A stretch of DNA of 8,879 bases from contig JAIRTG010000031.1 in assembly GCA_031255055.1 (NCBI GenBank), positions 1 to 8,879 of the forward strand. Direction: 5' to 3'. The stretch is from Prevotellaceae bacterium. GTDB lineage: Bacteria > Bacteroidota > Bacteroidia > Bacteroidales > Paludibacteraceae. Of this stretch, positions 6,749 through 8,879 are shown piece by piece. A program made the position numbers and the translations under genes. Below the pieces are notes generated by a model, which saw nothing but the letters and a program-made list of their open reading frames with translations, searched no databases and had not been told where the DNA came from. Each line of letters starts with the position of its first letter. Positions within the stretch are counted from its first letter, which is position 1.

Positions 6749-7846
6749 ATGAATTATTTTGATAGAATCAGAGAATTAACAAAAGACATCTCTGTTGAAA
6801 TGGTCGATTTTTCACGGTTAGGAGATTTGTCACGCACCTTCACACAAGCGTCCTCCTACTGCATGACGGAAAAAAAACAAGACGAATGGGCCGAAGACCT
6901 GGTTACAAGGGCGATTAATAAAAGTTCAAAGAACTATGTTGCTGTAAAATACGGAAAAACAGCCGATTTGATTGCAGGCGAAGAAGGTTTCGACGCTTTC
7001 TTTCAAGAACTTCAAAACGAATTAGACACGATTGGCAAGCGTCCCGATTTATTGATTTTCAACAAGTCCGATTTCCGTGCAAACTTAGGTCTCGACATCA
7101 GTCACATTCCACACGAACAAATCACCGATTATGTGAAAAAAGCAGTCGCAGGCGTAGAAGTCCGTTCGAGCGCCTTCCTGATCGACCGCTACGAGAAAGC
7201 AAAGCAAATGCGTACTGAAAATTTGGCTAAAATCGCTTTTGAAATAAAGAATAAAGTATTGGGCGAATACAGGGAGATACTCGATCATCCTTCACGAGAA
7301 AGTTATATCGAAGTACTCAACGGCATGACGCCCAGAACACTGAATCGAACCGATTTCAAAGTGCCGAGTTGGCGTTCATCAGAGAGCTTGATTGAACTCA
7401 GCGTTCTTTTCAAGCAGCTTAAAATAGCGATCAAAGGAATACAAAAGCGTGACTACATCCCCATTACGCTCAAAGTAGACGACATAAAGGCGGTTTATAA
7501 ATGGATTAAAACTTTTAATGTACCCCATTTCTATTTTCAAGTATTTTTCGACAAAATTTATGGAATTTCTTTTGAGCGAATCTTACACATCATTTCAAAC
7601 CCCGACAACGCCGGCATCATTTTCTCGGTTGAGTCCGACACAAAAAAACAAAATAAAACCACCATCAAAATCAGCTCAAAATCAGGTGTTGAAATTGCCG
7701 ACAAGATCGACGAACCGAACTACGAGAGCGTCTGCAGAGAAATGGAAAGAGGTAAACTACTGTTTCATGTGACATTCAAAGGCGGAACGGCATCTCTCAA
7801 CGTGGACAATCTGACTCACATTTTAGGTATTAAAGGCGATTTTTAG
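6749..7846 (+). CDS. Probable AccI-family type II restriction endonuclease
   Basis: Intact 365-aa cytoplasmic protein, close to the length I recall for R.AccI (about 366 aa). The identification rests on recognised family segments: an N-terminus with DLSRTFTQASS, then GKRPDLLIFNKSDF (96-109), GVEVRSSAFL (135-144) and VPHFYFQVFFDKIYGISFE (258-276). Asp100 and Glu137-x-Arg139 fit the D...ExK catalytic pattern of PD-(D/E)XK nucleases with Arg in place of Lys. If orthologous to AccI it would cut GT(A/C)(G/T)AC, but specificity cannot be read from sequence. ATG 6749 is the first in-frame start after a leader rich in A and T; the preceding palindrome suggests control of expression. No DNA methyltransferase is in the window, which is unusual for such an enzyme. 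Base composition is more AT-rich than the pst genes, suggesting transfer. Family confidence is moderate; a different DNA-cleaving role is possible. Confidence 0.65.
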   Translation: MNYFDRIRELTKDISVEMVDFSRLGDLSRTFTQASSYCMTEKKQDEWAEDLVTRAINKSSKNYVAVKYGKTADLIAGEEGFDAFFQELQNELDTIGKRPDLLIFNKSDFRANLGLDISHIPHEQITDYVKKAVAGVEVRSSAFLIDRYEKAKQMRTENLAKIAFEIKNKVLGEYREILDHPSRESYIEVLNGMTPRTLNRTDFKVPSWRSSESLIELSVLFKQLKIAIKGIQKRDYIPITLKVDDIKAVYKWIKTFNVPHFYFQVFFDKIYGISFERILHIISNPDNAGIIFSVESDTKKQNKTTIKISSKSGVEIADKIDEPNYESVCREMERGKLLFHVTFKGGTASLNVDNLTHILGIKGDF

Positions 7847-7869
7847 GGATGGCGAATGCCGATGCTTAA

Positions 7870-8476
7870 ACTTTTCTCATTAGGAAAAGAACGTATTATG
7901 CGTCATCAATAGGAACGTCCGACAATATCAGTCAAGTTTCAATCCGTTTTTTTGACGACCGCGAAGTACGCACCATTTGGGACGAAAAAGGCAACAAATG
8001 GTGATTTTCTGTGATTGACATTGTAGGTATTCTCAACGGAGAGAATGATTATACAAAAGCTCGGAACTATTGGAAATATTTCAAAACCAAGCTAAAAAAA
8101 GAGAATAATGAACTGGTGAGTATCACTACCCTGTGGAAATTAAGAACGCCTGGTGGAAAAATGCGCTTAACCGACACGCTTGACAGCAGCGACGTTACTT
8201 CTCTTGCCAAGCATTTCCCGAACAACAAGGCTATGAAGTTTTTGGACTGGTTTCTCTACAGTGACAACAGCTTTGATGCTGAAAAAGCGCCTGAAAAAAT
8301 GCGTCGACTGGAGCAAAATCAACAAAAAAGACTATCTGAATGCAATGGTTCTAAGTGCGGTAAACAGTTTGAGACTGAAAAGTCTGCTAAAAAATGCCCT
8401 GACCGATGAAATCGACAGTCGCGAAATGTTTATGAAAGGAATAGATTATTCGTATTATTACGAAGAAGAAAATTAA
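7870..8476 (+). pseudogene. Decayed BRO-N/Fic-type gene: BRO-N-like N-terminus joined out of frame to a Fic C-terminal tail
   Basis: Read in the frame of base 7870, the sequence gives VSIRFFDDREVRTIWDEKGN, then KW, a TGA stop at 8002-8004, then FSVIDIVGILNG and on through RLTDTLDSSDVT to FLDWFLYSDN near 8267. This is a BRO-N (phage antirepressor-like) domain. At about 8268-8275 homology jumps to another frame: LMLKKRLKKCVDWSKINKKDYL, then ALTDEIDSREMFMKGIDYSYYYEE, ending at TAA 8474-8476. That second part matches the C-terminus of Fic proteins. The Fic motif HPFxxGNGR and most of the domain are absent, so an internal deletion of roughly 100 codons (estimated from the family as I remember it) is inferred. 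No in-frame ATG exists: ATG 7898 is in another frame and stops after four codons. The intact ancestor would be a BRO-N protein fused to a Fic AMP-transferase. Shorter frames at 8011-8409 and 8261-8476 are pieces of this remnant. Confidence 0.8.
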
Positions 8477-8621
8477 GCGAACAACAAAAACCATTCACCC
8501 CGTACAAAAATGGAAGTAGAGGAGAGTGATCTCTACACTCGCTTGTGAAACGATTTTTCAGTCTCCTAACGATAAGTCAAAAACAGACGAGCTTTTCAGA
8601 TAGGAGCCGGCAAGAGGCAGG

Positions 8622-8879
8622 TTATCGTCCCGAATCATGCCTTTCGATACGCGCCGTAGAAGCGTAAATACCGAAAACGCACAGCACAACAAACAGGATA
8701 AACGTCATGCGCATACTTTGCAAAAAGTTGGGATACAGTTCGGGAGTTATTTTATTATTTCCTACATAGAACGCAATCATCATGCTTGCGATACCCATAC
8801 TGAACGATTGTCCTGTCAACCGCATGGTGCCCGTTGTGGCGGATGCCTGCGAATAATACTTCTTTTCGACCGAACTCAT
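8622..8879 (-). CDS. MFS multidrug-type transporter, C-terminal fragment
   Basis: Eighty-five codons of a gene entering from the right edge, with stop TAA at 8622-8624 (complement). The ATG at the window edge is probably internal. The fragment runs KKYYSQASATTGTMRLTGQSFSMGIASMMIAFYVG, then about 20 residues, then MTFILFVVLCVFGIYAS. That is a loop, a helix with a G-x-x-x-G-like small-residue face, and the final helix with a short polar tail. The 'ASATTGTMRLTGQSFSMGIA' pattern is typical of the penultimate helices of drug:proton antiporters of the DHA2 (EmrB/QacA-like) group. It would sit in the inner membrane; the substrate cannot be predicted. It converges with the accessory genes to its left. 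The 145 bases between it and the BRO-N/Fic remnant show no gene and no convincing terminator. Confidence 0.75.
   Translation of the reverse strand: MSSVEKKYYSQASATTGTMRLTGQSFSMGIASMMIAFYVGNNKITPELYPNFLQSMRMTFILFVVLCVFGIYASTARIERHDSGR

Noticed and set aside
8002..8004. TGA read as tryptophan or selenocysteine in the BRO-N frame.
   Set aside because: pstC, pstA, pstB and phoB all end with TGA, so it is a stop here; no selenocysteine-type hairpin is evident, and the gene has further lesions.
8516..8536. GTAGAG/CTCTAC hairpin as a terminator between the convergent BRO-N/Fic remnant and MFS gene.
   Set aside because: The stem is only six base pairs with a nine-base loop, and no T-run follows directly on either side.

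Overview
The window looks like chromosomal DNA from a Bacteroidota bacterium, most likely a Bacteroidales member. The evidence is the PstC architecture (a PstS-like insert in the first periplasmic loop), starts with A-rich leaders and little Shine-Dalgarno sequence, an exact TAnnTTTG-type -7 element before the response regulator, and a decayed BRO-N/Fic-type gene of a kind familiar from that group. TGA ends several intact genes, so the standard code applies.

Positions 1-6454 hold a phosphate uptake and phosphate-sensing cluster, all on the plus strand: the C-terminal end of pstS, then pstC, pstA, pstB, phoU, a PhoB-type response regulator and a PhoR-type histidine kinase. PstS captures periplasmic phosphate, PstC and PstA form the channel, and PstB powers it. 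PhoU is known to couple transporter state to the PhoR kinase, which controls PhoB. pstC/pstA and phoB/phoR each overlap by 4 bases (ATGA). A strong 23-bp inverted repeat sits directly behind pstS. A separate promoter with a tandem 10-bp repeat precedes phoB.

Positions 6455-6748 carry no convincing gene. They hold three tandem 23-bp units, each with a TGAAGC/GCTTCA palindrome, a roughly 150-bp segment with short inverted edges, and a perfect 10-bp inverted repeat just before the next gene.

Positions 6749-8476 look like a more AT-rich accessory insert. It contains an intact gene resembling AccI-family type II restriction endonucleases, with no methyltransferase in the window, and a multiply broken gene joining a BRO-N-type N-terminus to the C-terminal tail of a Fic protein. 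The Fic catalytic core has been deleted. From 8622 to the end, on the minus strand, is the C-terminal end of a multidrug-type MFS transporter.

The phosphate region is conventional. The parts most worth a second look are the solitary restriction enzyme with its palindromic leader, the BRO-N/Fic remnant, the repeats around the operon, and the PstS-like insert in PstC. I did not find a clearly new multi-gene system.
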